Positions 25,687 to 34,825 are shown, numbered from the stretch's first letter. The stretch: DNA of 64,000 bases from Tumebacillus sp. BK434 (GCF_004340785.1 NZ_SLXS01000006.1:62001-126000), one strand, 5' to 3'. Translations and numbers: made by a program. Notes: generated by a model not told the origin, from the sequence alone.

Positions 25687-27459
25687 GTGCATCGAAATTT
25701 ACGAAGCTTTATGCATACATTGCGCCAAGAGCGCGACATCGTGGAGATCACAGCGGAAGTCGATCCGTATTTAGAGCTGGCGGAGATTCACCGCCGCGTG
25801 ATTCAGGACGGGGGACCTGCCCTGTTGTTCACCAACGTCAAAGGCAGCCGCTACCCGGTGTTTTCGAACATGTTCGGGACGTCGCGCCGCGTCGATCTGG
25901 CGTTTGGACCGCGCCCGGAGCAGCTGATGAAAGACATCGTCGGCCTGACCCACAAGCTGGTGCCGCCGACGCTCGGGAAGATCTGGGGCGAACGCAACCT
26001 GCTGCTCGACGTGGCAAAGACCGGCACGAAGACGGTCAGCGCGGGACAAGCGCCGATCCTGGAGATGGTCGATGCGCCGGCCAAGCTGTCGGAACTGCCG
26101 GTCTTGACGTCGTGGCATGAGGACGGCGGCCCGTTTGTGACCTTGCCGCTCGTGTACACGGAGCATCCTTCGAAAAATGACCACAACCTCGGCATGTACC
26201 GCGTGCAGATCTATGACGACAAGACGACGGGCATGCATTGGCAGATCCACAAAGGCGGCGGCTTCCATTACCATGAAGCGGAGCGGCTGAACCAGAACTT
26301 CCCGGTCACCGTCTTCCTCGGCGGCCCGCCCGCACTGATCGCTTCGGCGATCGCGCCGGTGCCGGAGATGCTGCCGGAACTGCTCCTGACCTCGCTGATC
26401 ATGGGCGAGAAGCTGCCGGTCGCCAAAGATCCGCACGGCGGCAAGTATCCGCTGATCGCCGAGGCGGAGTTTGCGATCGTCGGTCACGTGCTGCCGCATG
26501 AGCGCCGCATCGAAGGGCCGTTTGGCGACCACTACGGCTATTACTCGCTGGCGCACGAGTTCCCGGTGTTCAACGTCGAACGCGTCTATCACCGCAAAGA
26601 TGCGATCTACCCGGCGACCGTCGTCGGCAAGCCGGTGCAGGAAGATTACTACCTCGGCGAATTTTTGCAGCGCCTGTTATCACCGGCGTTCCCGCTGGCG
26701 ATGCCGGGCGTGCGCGATCTGTGGACGTACGCCGAGACCGGCTTCCATGCGCTGGCTGCTGCCGTCGTGCGCGAAAGCTACAAGCGTGAAGGTCTCGTCA
26801 ACGCGTTCCGCATCTTGGGCGAAGGGCAACTGACCCTGACCAAGTTCCTGATCCTGACCGACAAGCCGGTCAAGCTGGAGAACTTCACGGCGCTGTTTGA
26901 GCAGGTCTTGGAGCGCTTCGATCCGGCGCAGGACCTGTACGTGCTCGGCAACACCTCGATGGATACGCTCGACTACACGGGCCGCCGCCTGAACCACGGT
27001 TCGAAGGCGATCATGCTCGGCGTCGGCGAGCCGATGCGGACGCTGCCCGACACCTATCAGGGCGCTGACTTGCCGGGGATTCGCAAGATCGAATCGTATT
27101 GCAAAGGGTGTCTGGTGGTGGAAGGGGCATCGTTTGAGGAAGATCCGGAGCTGGCACCGCGCCTGGTCGATCTCGCCGCTGACAAGCTGCGCGAGTGGCC
27201 GGTGGTGTTCCTGGTCGATGATGCTTCGGTCGCCAAGTCGCAGTCGTCGTTCCTGTGGACGACGTTCACTCGCTTCGACCCGGCGCATGACATCTATGCG
27301 GAGTCTGAGCTGCAGCGTCACCATGTCGGCTACAAACTGCCGCTGGTGATCGACGCGCGGATGAAGCCGGGCTACCCGGACGAAGTGGTCACCCGACCGG
27401 ACATCGACCAGAAGGTCTCGGAGCGCTGGACGGAGTATTTCGGCAAGACGAATTTTTAA
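25687..27459 (+). CDS. UbiD-family decarboxylase
   Basis: 590 residues; UbiD enzymes use prenylated FMN to decarboxylate aromatic or unsaturated acids. Family blocks include FSNMFGTSRRVDLAFG, HWQIHKGGGFHY, GGPPALIASAIAPVP, EGPFGDHYGYYS (with the catalytic Glu region) and a long C-terminal domain ending SERWTEYFG. The length and extended C-terminus fit the menaquinone-decarboxylase (SCO4490-like) branch better than the 470-residue phenolic-acid group, so quinone biosynthesis is my preferred role; no mqn gene is in the window. GTG at 25687 with GGGGAG eight bases upstream is preferred to the longer frame from 25555, which crosses the terminator. Confidence 0.9.
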   Translation: MHRNLRSFMHTLRQERDIVEITAEVDPYLELAEIHRRVIQDGGPALLFTNVKGSRYPVFSNMFGTSRRVDLAFGPRPEQLMKDIVGLTHKLVPPTLGKIWGERNLLLDVAKTGTKTVSAGQAPILEMVDAPAKLSELPVLTSWHEDGGPFVTLPLVYTEHPSKNDHNLGMYRVQIYDDKTTGMHWQIHKGGGFHYHEAERLNQNFPVTVFLGGPPALIASAIAPVPEMLPELLLTSLIMGEKLPVAKDPHGGKYPLIAEAEFAIVGHVLPHERRIEGPFGDHYGYYSLAHEFPVFNVERVYHRKDAIYPATVVGKPVQEDYYLGEFLQRLLSPAFPLAMPGVRDLWTYAETGFHALAAAVVRESYKREGLVNAFRILGEGQLTLTKFLILTDKPVKLENFTALFEQVLERFDPAQDLYVLGNTSMDTLDYTGRRLNHGSKAIMLGVGEPMRTLPDTYQGADLPGIRKIESYCKGCLVVEGASFEEDPELAPRLVDLAADKLREWPVVFLVDDASVAKSQSSFLWTTFTRFDPAHDIYAESELQRHHVGYKLPLVIDARMKPGYPDEVVTRPDIDQKVSERWTEYFGKTNF

Positions 27460-27464
27460 CAGGC

Positions 27465-27498
27465 AAAGACCCCATGGCGGCCGCCACGGGGTCTTTTT
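27465..27498. terminator. Bidirectional terminator after the ubiD gene
   Basis: GACCCC (27468-27473) with GGGGTC (27488-27493) around a GGCGGCCGCC palindrome, followed by TTTTT; A-rich on the other side for the small minus-strand gene. Confidence 0.8.
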
Positions 27499-27515
27499 GC
27501 TTGGTTTTGCTTGGG

Positions 27516-27740
27516 TTAGAAGGGCTCTTTCCAGTCGGACAGCACTTGAATGCCGGATGCCTGTACGGTTTTGCGCAGCTGGTTGACATTGACCAGATGG
27601 TTTTCGTACTCGACGGTGATGATGTGGTTCCCCGGGTCGGCCAGCGCGCGCTCGACGCCAAGCAGCGCATTGAGCGAGGTGGAGACGCGGCGATACTCTT
27701 CCGGCGATGCCTGTTTGATCATGATGTGTGCGATAGACAT
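27516..27740 (-). CDS. Small HMA-like ferredoxin-fold protein without CxxC
   Basis: 74 residues. The pattern (strand - LNALLGVERALADPGNHIITVEYENHLVNVNQLRKTVQASGIQVL) is that of the heavy-metal-associated domain, beta-alpha-beta-beta-alpha-beta, but the metal-binding CxxC loop is replaced and there is no Cys at all. A possible protein-interaction or regulatory domain instead of a copper chaperone. ATG with GGGGGTG upstream; divergent from the 44-residue gene. Confidence 0.7.
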   Translation of the reverse strand: MSIAHIMIKQASPEEYRRVSTSLNALLGVERALADPGNHIITVEYENHLVNVNQLRKTVQASGIQVLSDWKEPF

Positions 27741-27824
27741 AACGGAACACCCCCCTGACGTAAGTATGGATGGTGCGGCTTGTCTTTAGTCGATGGTCGA
27801 AGAGCCAAAATGCGTCACTCGTAG

Positions 27825-27844
27825 GTGCGCAGCTTGCTGCACAC
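27825..27844. promoter_or_regulatory. Imperfect 20-base palindrome in a divergent gap
   Basis: GTGCGCAGC (27825-27833), TT, GCTGCACAC (27836-27844), one mismatch per arm. It sits ten bases before the Shine-Dalgarno of the 44-residue gene and could be an operator or a leader hairpin. Confidence 0.35.
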
Positions 27845-27870
27845 ACTACTCCCAGGGGGTGCTGGATACG

Positions 27871-28005
27871 ATGACCGAACGTTCGATGAAAAAGCGTCTC
27901 GAATGGCTGGACCGCAAAGCAAGAAGTGGGAAGCTGACGAAACAAGAGCAATTCGAACTGGGGCAAGCGTTTTTAACACCCGCTTTTGAAAAAGGAAAAA
28001 AATAG
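27871..28005 (+). CDS. 44-residue hypothetical protein
   Basis: Short, very basic and helical (MTERSMKKRLEWLDRK...KLTKQEQFELGQAF). AGGGGGT lies ten bases upstream and a strong terminator starts 13 bases after the stop, so it looks like a genuine small gene. An in-frame ATG at 27793 would add 26 residues rich in Cys but has no Shine-Dalgarno. No family recognised. Confidence 0.6.
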   Translation: MTERSMKKRLEWLDRKARSGKLTKQEQFELGQAFLTPAFEKGKK

Positions 28006-28018
28006 TCAGGCTAGCTGA

Positions 28019-28055
28019 CATCCTGCCCGTTTGGAGAGGGCAGGATGCTTTTTTT
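28019..28055 (+). terminator. Terminator of the 44-residue gene
   Basis: CATCCTGCCC (28019-28028) pairs with GGGCAGGATG (28038-28047), followed by CTTTTTTT. Confidence 0.9.
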
Positions 28056-28139
28056 ATGAAACTTTCTGGAAGTTGTTCCGTATAGATAGGTGTTCGCCTG
28101 AAAGCCGCGAATGATTTCTGGAAAAAGGAGGGGTGTTGG

Positions 28140-28640
28140 TTGCTGGAACTCTATTACGGGTGTCTGATCGGCGGCATCCTGTTCGCGGTGGCGGTGCTGA
28201 TCTTCGGCGATCTGCTGCATCTGCACGGGCCGGATTTTTTTGACCCGACTGTGATCGGCGGCTGGATCACCACATTTGGCGGCGTTGGCGTTTTGCTTAC
28301 GACGTACACGGAACTGGGCTTGGTCGCAACCGCAGTTTTGGCGGCGCTGGCCGGGATCGTGCTGTCCTTTTTGGTCTATTTTTTCTATGTGAAGCCGATG
28401 AAGAAAGTGGAGAACTCGACCGGATTCTCGCTGCAGGATCTGGCGGGGAAGCTGTGTGAGGTCTCGGTGACCGTTCCGGAGCAAGGCTTTGGCGAAGTGT
28501 TGGTCAAAGTCGGGGCGGGCCTCACCAACCAGATCGCGGCCAGTTTTGACCGGGAAATCATCCCGGCAGGGATGAAGGCGGTCATTGTGGAAGTGAAGGA
28601 TGATGTCTTATATGTATCTGCGTATGAAGAAGTAGAATAG
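28140..28640 (+). CDS. yuaF: NfeD-like membrane protein (YuaF)
   Basis: 166 residues: three N-terminal transmembrane spans (about 5-22, 45-60, 63-82) followed by a soluble OB-fold domain from about 95 (LCEVSVTVPEQGFGEVLVKVG...). Short NfeD proteins of this form are encoded next to flotillin and act with it in membrane microdomains. TTG start 9 bases after AAAGGAGGGG. It lies 21 bases before the flotillin gene, the yuaF-yuaG layout of Bacillus. Confidence 0.88.
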   Translation: MLELYYGCLIGGILFAVAVLIFGDLLHLHGPDFFDPTVIGGWITTFGGVGVLLTTYTELGLVATAVLAALAGIVLSFLVYFFYVKPMKKVENSTGFSLQDLAGKLCEVSVTVPEQGFGEVLVKVGAGLTNQIAASFDREIIPAGMKAVIVEVKDDVLYVSAYEEVE

Positions 28641-28661
28641 CGTGCAGGAAGGGGTTATCGT

Positions 28662-30158
28662 ATGCCGAGTTTTCTCGTAATTCCGGCAATTATCGTCGGG
28701 GTGTTGTTGATTTTGGGTTTGGCGTTCTGGGCTCGTTACAAGACGGTCGGTCCGGATGAAGCCATGATCGTGACAGGTTCCTTTCTCGGGAACAAAAATG
28801 TCTTGACCGATGAGTCGGGGCGCAAGATCAAGATCGTGCGCGGCGGCGGCGCTTTTATCCTGCCGATCTTCCAGCAGGCGGAGTTTCTGTCGCTGTTGTC
28901 GCACAAGCTGGACGTGTCGACGCCGGAAGTGTACACCGAGCAGGGCGTTCCGGTGATGGCCGACGGCGTGGCGATCATCAAGATCGGCGGTTCGGTCGAA
29001 GATATCGCGACGGCGGCGGAGCAGTTTATGGGCAAGCCGGTCGATGCGCTGAAATCGGAAGCGCAGGAAGTGCTGGAAGGGCATCTGCGCGCCATCCTCG
29101 GCACGATGACGGTCGAGGAAGTCTACCGCAACCGCGACAAGTTCGCGCAGGAAGTGCAAGGCGTGGCGGCCCGCGATTTGAAGAAGATGGGTCTGCAGAT
29201 CGTGTCGTTTACGATCAAAGACGTGCGCGACAAACATGGCTATCTGGAAGCGCTCGGCAAGCCGCGCATCGCAGCGGTCAAGCGCGATGCGGAGATCGCC
29301 GAAGCGGAAGCGGTGCGAGATGCACGGATTCAAAAAGCGCTGGCGGAAGAGCATGGGCAGAAAGCCGAACTGGTGCGCGATACGAACATCGCAGAAGCTG
29401 CCAAGGAAAAAGAGTTGAAAGTCGCGTCCTTTAAGAAAGACCAGGACATGGCGAAAGCGGAAGCGGACCAGGCGTACCACATTCAAGAGGCGCGCGCGAA
29501 ACAGCAGGTGGTCGAAGAGCAGATGAAGATCGAGCTGGTGCGCAAGGAGCGCGAGATCGATCTGGAGACGAAAGAGATCGTGCGCCGCGAGCGCCAATAC
29601 GACGCAGAAGTGAAGAAGAAGGCGGACGCAGACCGCTATGCGGTCGAGCAGTCGGCAGAAGCGGACAAAGCGCGGCGTATGCGCGAAGCGGATGCGATGC
29701 AATATAAGATTGAAGCGGAAGCAAAAGCGAACGCCGAGCAGAAGCGCTTGGAAGGTCTCGCCATCGCCGAAGCGGAGCGCGCCAAAGGTACGGCCGACGC
29801 GGAAGTCATCCGTCTGCGCGGTCTGGCCGAAGCGGAAGCGAAGGAAAAGCTGGCCGAGGCGTTTGAAAAATTCGGCCAGGCGGCGATCCTCGACATCATC
29901 GTGAAAATGCTGCCGGAACTGGCCGGGAAGATCTCCGAGCCGATCGGCAAGATTGATAAGCTGACCGTCGTCGACACCGGCAAAGGCGAAGGCGCAGCGC
30001 GCGTGAGCAACTATGTCACCGAGCTGATGGCAACCGCGCCGCAAATGCTGAAAGACGTGTCCGGTCTCGACCTCGAAGCGATGATCAAAGGCCTGACCCA
30101 GCGCGGCGGCACGAACGCTGTGCAGAAGGTGATCGAGCAAGTGCAGGAAGAACTGTAA
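28662..30158 (+). CDS. floT: Flotillin
   Basis: 498 residues. One N-terminal hydrophobic segment (about 3-22) anchors it to the membrane. An SPFH/PHB domain follows (about 40-210). A long Ala/Glu/Lys-rich coiled coil (about 220-390; many EAEA repeats) mediates oligomerisation. The C-terminal tail ends VQKVIEQVQEEL. It organises lipid-ordered membrane zones and affects signalling, secretion and cell-wall synthesis. ATG at 28662, co-transcribed with yuaF. Confidence 0.95.
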   Translation: MPSFLVIPAIIVGVLLILGLAFWARYKTVGPDEAMIVTGSFLGNKNVLTDESGRKIKIVRGGGAFILPIFQQAEFLSLLSHKLDVSTPEVYTEQGVPVMADGVAIIKIGGSVEDIATAAEQFMGKPVDALKSEAQEVLEGHLRAILGTMTVEEVYRNRDKFAQEVQGVAARDLKKMGLQIVSFTIKDVRDKHGYLEALGKPRIAAVKRDAEIAEAEAVRDARIQKALAEEHGQKAELVRDTNIAEAAKEKELKVASFKKDQDMAKAEADQAYHIQEARAKQQVVEEQMKIELVRKEREIDLETKEIVRRERQYDAEVKKKADADRYAVEQSAEADKARRMREADAMQYKIEAEAKANAEQKRLEGLAIAEAERAKGTADAEVIRLRGLAEAEAKEKLAEAFEKFGQAAILDIIVKMLPELAGKISEPIGKIDKLTVVDTGKGEGAARVSNYVTELMATAPQMLKDVSGLDLEAMIKGLTQRGGTNAVQKVIEQVQEEL

Positions 30159-30173
30159 TCGCAGAGCTTAGGA

Positions 30174-30209
30174 AGCCAAATTTATCGCCTGCAGGCGGTA
30201 GATTTGGCT
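30174..30209 (+). terminator. Long wobble-paired hairpin after floT
   Basis: AGCCAAATTTATCGCC (30174-30189) pairs over 16 positions with GGCGGTAGATTTGGCT (30194-30209), two of them G-U, with loop TGCA. Only CTTTC follows, so termination may be weak. Confidence 0.5.
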
Positions 30210-30213
30210 TTCA

Positions 30214-30222
30214 TGCTATACT
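30214..30222 (+). promoter_or_regulatory. Extended -10 promoter of the glycosyltransferase run
   Basis: TGCTATACT (extended -10, box 30217-30222) directly after the hairpin; no convincing -35. About 100 bases of leader follow before the start at 30330. Confidence 0.45.
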
Positions 30223-30329
30223 GGAAGCAACATCCAAGTTGTAGAGCTGGCCGGATTGTCCAGAGTATTTGAGAACGGTTAACGACCGGTTTTGCGTGGT
30301 TTCGCAAGTATGAAAGGGAAGTGTTCGCG

Positions 30330-31511
30330 ATGGTTTTTTTACAGGTGATGGCGGTGCTCGTGTGTGTCTATTGGGTCGTCATGCTCGTCCTGAACGTGCG
30401 GGGTCTGAAAATGATTCCGGAGCTGACGGGGGGCAAGGTGAGCGGGGAGGAGCCGTTTGTGTCGGTGATCGTAGCCGGGAAGGATGAAGAGGCGGCGATC
30501 GAGCGGACGGTGGAGAGCTTGCTGGCTTTGGAGTATCGGAACTATGAACTGATCGTGGTCAATGACCGCTCGGAGGATCGGACGGGCGAGATTCTGGACG
30601 CGGTGCAGCAACGCGCCAAGGAAACAGGCTCGCAGGTGCGGTTTAACGTGATACATATCGAAACGCTGCCCGAAGGATGGCTGGGCAAAAATCACGCGCT
30701 GTACCAAGGGTATCAGCAGGCGAGCGGCGAGTACATGCTGTTTACCGATGCCGATGTGCGCTTTGAGCGCAACGCGCTGGGTGCGGCGATGGCGTATGCC
30801 GTGCAGGAACGGGCCGATCACGTGACGATGACGCCGACGATGGAGGCGAGCCGTTTCTGGCTGCGGGCGTTCGTGCATTATTTTCTGTTTTCGCTGTGCC
30901 TGTTGATCCGTCCATGGCTGCCGAATGTGGATACGCAGGACAAGGTCGGTTTTGGCATCGGGGCGTTTAATTTGATCTCGCGTGAGGCGTATGAACAGAT
31001 CGGCACTCACAAGGAACTGCGCATGCGGCCGGACGATGATCTGCAGCTCGGCACGATGGTCAAGCGCGCCGGGCTGAAACAGCGTCTGGTCACCGGAACG
31101 AAACTGTTGACCGTCGAATGGTATCCGACGCTTGGCGCAGCGATCCGCGGCTTGGAGAAAAACACGTTTGCCGGGCTGAACTATTCGCTCCTCATGGTGC
31201 TGATCGGCGTGCTCGGGCAGCTGTTCGCCTTTTTCCTGCCCTTTGTCGGCTGGCTGCTGCTGGGCTGGGCGGGACTGCTCTACGCGGCGTCGGTCGTGAT
31301 GATGATCTATCTGTATCTGCAGTACACGCGCACGCTCAGCCCTTATCGGGGCGAAGAGGTGATCGCATTGCCGCTGACTGCGCTGTTGTTCGTCTACATC
31401 ATCGTGCGGTCGACCTATCTGACGCTCCGCCAAGGCGGGATCTACTGGCGCGGGACGTTTTATCCGCTGAAAGAACTGAAGCGAATGAAGCAGGGGAGAG
31501 GGATCTTGTGA
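30330..31511 (+). CDS. Family 2 glycosyltransferase, membrane-bound (CrtQ-like)
   Basis: 393 residues. One N-terminal span, then a GT2 domain: VSVIVAGKDEE, VVNDRSEDRT, metal-binding DAD in MLFTDADVRF, acceptor loop RPDDDLQLGTMVKRAGLK. Three or four C-terminal spans follow. The order resembles the glycosyltransferase of staphyloxanthin-type carotenoid pathways and hopanoid/glycolipid synthases, but no carotenoid gene is present. The ATG at 30330 is used because the in-frame GTG at 30321 abuts the Shine-Dalgarno AAAGGGAAG. Its stop overlaps the next start (GTGA). Confidence 0.85.
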   Translation: MVFLQVMAVLVCVYWVVMLVLNVRGLKMIPELTGGKVSGEEPFVSVIVAGKDEEAAIERTVESLLALEYRNYELIVVNDRSEDRTGEILDAVQQRAKETGSQVRFNVIHIETLPEGWLGKNHALYQGYQQASGEYMLFTDADVRFERNALGAAMAYAVQERADHVTMTPTMEASRFWLRAFVHYFLFSLCLLIRPWLPNVDTQDKVGFGIGAFNLISREAYEQIGTHKELRMRPDDDLQLGTMVKRAGLKQRLVTGTKLLTVEWYPTLGAAIRGLEKNTFAGLNYSLLMVLIGVLGQLFAFFLPFVGWLLLGWAGLLYAASVVMMIYLYLQYTRTLSPYRGEEVIALPLTALLFVYIIVRSTYLTLRQGGIYWRGTFYPLKELKRMKQGRGIL

Positions 31512-33130
31512 AGCTTGAGATCATCAGGGACTATCATGAGCAGACCAAACATCATTTTCACCGCCATGCGCGGGCGCTGGCACAACTGGATTGGGACACG
31601 CAGCCAGATCCGTTTCGGACCTATCTAGGGGCGGTGCAGATTCCGCTGTTGAAAGTGGGGCCGACCGCCGAGCCGCGCTACGACGAGGCTTATGCGGCAG
31701 GTAGGATCGCACCGGCACCGCTGAATCTGCAGGGCATCTCCCAGCTTTTCTATGACAGCATGTCGATCGCGCGCTGGAAGATGTCCTTGGACGGCACCCA
31801 GAAGCGGGCGGTGCGGATCAACCCGTCGAGCGGGAATCTGCATCCCACGGAAGCTTATCTGTTGTGCGGAGCGGTGGCGGGCGTGAGCGATGCGCCGTTG
31901 GTGGCGCATTATTCGCCTCAGGTGCATGCGCTGGAAAAACGGGCCGAGGTGCCCTTCCACCTGTGGCAGCGGCTGAGCCGGGGGCTGCCGGACGGGGGCG
32001 TGCTGGTCGGGCTGACCTCGATCTATTGGCGCGAGTCGTGGAAGTACGGAGAGCGGGCGTTTCGCTACTGCCACCTCGATGTCGGACATGCGCTGGGCGC
32101 TTTAGCGGTCGCGGCGGCGGGCCTTGGCTGGCAGGTGCGGCTCGTGGAGGCGCCGGGCACCGGGCAGTTGAACACCCTGCTCGGCGTCGCCGGACAGGAC
32201 GGGCCGGAAGCGGAGCATGCCGACTGCCTGCTCGCTGTGTGGCCAGCGGGCTGCGAACTGCCGGTGGAAGTGGTCGACCCGTCCGTGATGGAAGAGTTCG
32301 CGGGACTGAACTGGCTTGGCGAGCGCAACGTGTTAAGCCGTGATCACCACCCGTGGGAGATCATCGATACCGCGTCGCAAGCGGCTGTGAAACCGGAGAC
32401 GCAGGAGACGCCGCGAAGGGTTTTCAAAACGAACAGTGAACGGAGCGGCAGTCGGCCTGCTGAGATGCGCGAGATCTCACTGCGCTCGCTGGTTCGAAAG
32501 CGTCGCAGCGCCGTCGGGATGGATGGGACGACAGGTATTTCCCGGGAAGTTTTTTATCATATCCTGCAGCGGCTGGCAGCCCCTGCGTTCGATGTGCTGC
32601 CGTGGGAGCCGAAGATGAGCATGGTGGTGTTTGTCCATCGCGTGGCAGGTCTGACTCCTGGCATGTACGCCTTGGTGCGCAACCCGGAGCATGTCCAGTC
32701 GCTGAAAAGCGCTGCGCACGCCTCATTCCTTTGGACGAAGCCGGAAACATGCCCGGAAGGCTTGGACTTCTATCTGCTGACCACCGGCGATTTTCGCAAG
32801 ATTGCCCGGGACGGTTCGTGCGATCAGGACATCGCGTCAGACGGGAGTTTTGCCGTGGCGATGTACGCGGAGTTTGACCGGCCGCTGGAGGAGCAGGGCG
32901 CTTGGTTCTATCCCCGGCTGCACTGGGAGTGCGGACTGGCCGGACAAGTGTTGTATCTGGAAGCGGAGGCGGCCGGTGTCAGCGGTACGGGGATCGGGTG
33001 CTTTTTTGACAATCCGATGCACCGCACGCTGGGGCTGAAAGGCCGGCAGTGGCAGGATCTCTACCATTTTACCGTCGGCGGCGCTTTGGAGGACCGGAGG
33101 TTGACCGATCTGCCCACTTATGGCGAATAG
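31508..33130 (+). CDS. SagB/ThcOx-type oxidoreductase with two nitroreductase-like halves
   Basis: 540 residues, twice the size of a simple nitroreductase. The first half (about 50-290) has the FMN-binding pattern KRAVRINPSSGNLHPTEAYLL and a GHALGALAVAAAGLGWQ helix. The second half (about 320-535) starts RSLVRKRRSAVGMDG and repeats the pattern with HWECGLAGQVLYLEAEAAGVSGTGIG. In TOMM clusters SagB oxidises azolines to azoles, but no YcaO cyclodehydratase or precursor is nearby, so the substrate is open. GTG at 31508 overlaps the glycosyltransferase stop by four bases: translational coupling. The open frame extends upstream inside the previous gene and is not used. Confidence 0.85.
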   Translation: MKLEIIRDYHEQTKHHFHRHARALAQLDWDTQPDPFRTYLGAVQIPLLKVGPTAEPRYDEAYAAGRIAPAPLNLQGISQLFYDSMSIARWKMSLDGTQKRAVRINPSSGNLHPTEAYLLCGAVAGVSDAPLVAHYSPQVHALEKRAEVPFHLWQRLSRGLPDGGVLVGLTSIYWRESWKYGERAFRYCHLDVGHALGALAVAAAGLGWQVRLVEAPGTGQLNTLLGVAGQDGPEAEHADCLLAVWPAGCELPVEVVDPSVMEEFAGLNWLGERNVLSRDHHPWEIIDTASQAAVKPETQETPRRVFKTNSERSGSRPAEMREISLRSLVRKRRSAVGMDGTTGISREVFYHILQRLAAPAFDVLPWEPKMSMVVFVHRVAGLTPGMYALVRNPEHVQSLKSAAHASFLWTKPETCPEGLDFYLLTTGDFRKIARDGSCDQDIASDGSFAVAMYAEFDRPLEEQGAWFYPRLHWECGLAGQVLYLEAEAAGVSGTGIGCFFDNPMHRTLGLKGRQWQDLYHFTVGGALEDRRLTDLPTYGE

Positions 33131-33157
33131 CGGACATTCGTTCGAAAGGAGTTCTGC

Positions 33158-34825
33158 ATGATCAACAAACGGCTCCAAGAATTGAGTCTGCTGGCCGGCG
33201 GCACCATCCTCGTGCTGGCTGCATCCGTCCTGCTGGTGACCGCGCTGTTCTGGGCGCTCGGGCAACCGATTAGCAAGTGGAATCTTGCTCTCGGAGCAGG
33301 CTGTGCCGCTTTGGCGCTGGCGTTTGGCGTCAACCGCTATGTGGAAGGGGCGCTGCGGAAAGCGGGCGTTTTCGCCGGGGTGCTGGCGTTTGTGGCGGCA
33401 TTGTTCTGGCTGTCGGTGCAGCTCGGCGGGTCTTATTTGGATGTGTCTTATGACGGGCAAGGCTATCACACCACGGCGGTGATCAAGCTTCATGACGGGT
33501 GGAATCCGTTTCATCAGCCGGACACGGGCAATGTCTGGAACGATCATTACGCCAAAGGCGCGGAGACGCTCGCTGCGGCGCTGTACAAAGTGACCGGGCA
33601 TCTGGAGCAGGGCAAGGCGTGGAACTTCCTGCTGCTGTGCGCTTCGTTTCTGCTGGCGTGGGCCGGGCTGCTCAGCTGGGACAGGCAGGTCTGGCGGGCG
33701 CTGCTCGGCGCTCTCGTGCTGGCTTGGAACCCGGTGGTGCTGAACCAGACGCTGTCCTTTTACCTCGACGGGCAGCTCGGCGCGCTGCTGCTCTGCCTGC
33801 TCGGGCTGGGCGCGCTGATCGCCGTGCGCGGCGACCGGTGGATCGCGCTGGTGACGGCGCTAGCGCTGGTGCTGATCCTGAACAACAAATTCACCGGTGT
33901 CGTCTATGCTGCCGTGCTGAGCGGCGGGCTGCTCCTGCTGCTGTACGCGGTCGGCAAGCGCCGGGTCGCCGGCGCGATGGCCGGGGTGATTCTCGCAGCG
34001 TTTGTGGCGGGCATCCTGTTTGTCGGCTGGAACCCGTACGTGTTGAATACACTGGAAAAAGGGCACCCGTTCTACCCGGTCGCCGGGGACGGGAAGCTCG
34101 ACATCATGGCGCAGCAGGTGCCGGGCAACCTGATCGGGCTCCCGGCGTGGCAGAAGCTGGGCTGGTCTCTATTTGCCCGGTCGGAAAATGTGCTGGCGAC
34201 GCAACAGGCGGAGCTGAAGCTTCCGTTCACATGGACGCAGCAAGAAGTGAAAGCGTTCCAAGGCCCCGACCCGCGCATCGGTGGCTGGGGTCCGCTGTTC
34301 GGCGGCGCGTTGCTGCTCGGGATCGTGATCGCGGGGCTTTGCTTTTTGCTCACCTCGTGGCGGCAGGCGCTGCTGGCGTGCGGCGTGCTGCTGCTCGTCA
34401 TCTTTTCGGTGCTGCTCAATCCGGAAGCGTGGTGGGCGCGATTCACGCCCCAGCTGTGGCTGGTCCCGGCGCTGGCTGCCGCGTACGGGCTCTTGATCAG
34501 CAACCGTCGGGCGCTGCAAGCGCTGAGTCTGGTGTTGCTTCTGCTGATGGGGACGAACTCGTGGCTCACCTCGCACGAGTATTTTGCACGGCAAAGCGAA
34601 TACTCGGCGCTGGCGAAGCAGCAGCTCGCCGCCTTGCAGCGCGCGTCGCAGGAGCAGCCGATCCCGGTCCTGCTCGGCACCGGTGCGCACGCGCGGCGGT
34701 TCGCCGAGCACGGGGTGAGCTTTGTCGCAGTGAAAAAGCTGGCTTGTGCCAGCAAGACGCAGTTGCAGGCATCGGTGACTTTCGTGTGCACGCCGCCGGA
34801 ACTGAAGGAAAAAAAGGGCATGTAG
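33158..34825 (+). CDS. Polytopic GT-C-like membrane protein
   Basis: 555 residues with about eleven hydrophobic spans and a large loop after span 3 containing SYDGQGYHTTAVIKLHDGWNPF. The acidic residue in the first extracytoplasmic loop and the overall shape are those of GT39/ArnT- or RgtA-like enzymes that use polyprenyl-phosphate sugars, but sequence alone does not prove activity. C-terminal soluble tail of about 70 residues ends in CTPPELKEKKGM. ATG 28 bases after the SagB-like stop, so probably the same operon. Confidence 0.75.
   Translation: MINKRLQELSLLAGGTILVLAASVLLVTALFWALGQPISKWNLALGAGCAALALAFGVNRYVEGALRKAGVFAGVLAFVAALFWLSVQLGGSYLDVSYDGQGYHTTAVIKLHDGWNPFHQPDTGNVWNDHYAKGAETLAAALYKVTGHLEQGKAWNFLLLCASFLLAWAGLLSWDRQVWRALLGALVLAWNPVVLNQTLSFYLDGQLGALLLCLLGLGALIAVRGDRWIALVTALALVLILNNKFTGVVYAAVLSGGLLLLLYAVGKRRVAGAMAGVILAAFVAGILFVGWNPYVLNTLEKGHPFYPVAGDGKLDIMAQQVPGNLIGLPAWQKLGWSLFARSENVLATQQAELKLPFTWTQQEVKAFQGPDPRIGGWGPLFGGALLLGIVIAGLCFLLTSWRQALLACGVLLLVIFSVLLNPEAWWARFTPQLWLVPALAAAYGLLISNRRALQALSLVLLLLMGTNSWLTSHEYFARQSEYSALAKQQLAALQRASQEQPIPVLLGTGAHARRFAEHGVSFVAVKKLACASKTQLQASVTFVCTPPELKEKKGM

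Noticed and set aside
27793-27870. Cys-rich N-terminal extension of the 44-residue protein
   Set aside because: No Shine-Dalgarno before the ATG at 27793 and it would run through the palindrome and the real Shine-Dalgarno.
28608-30140. 510-codon - strand frame across floT, Phe/Arg/His-rich
   Set aside because: Antisense of the flotillin coiled-coil repeats, which explains its repetitive look.
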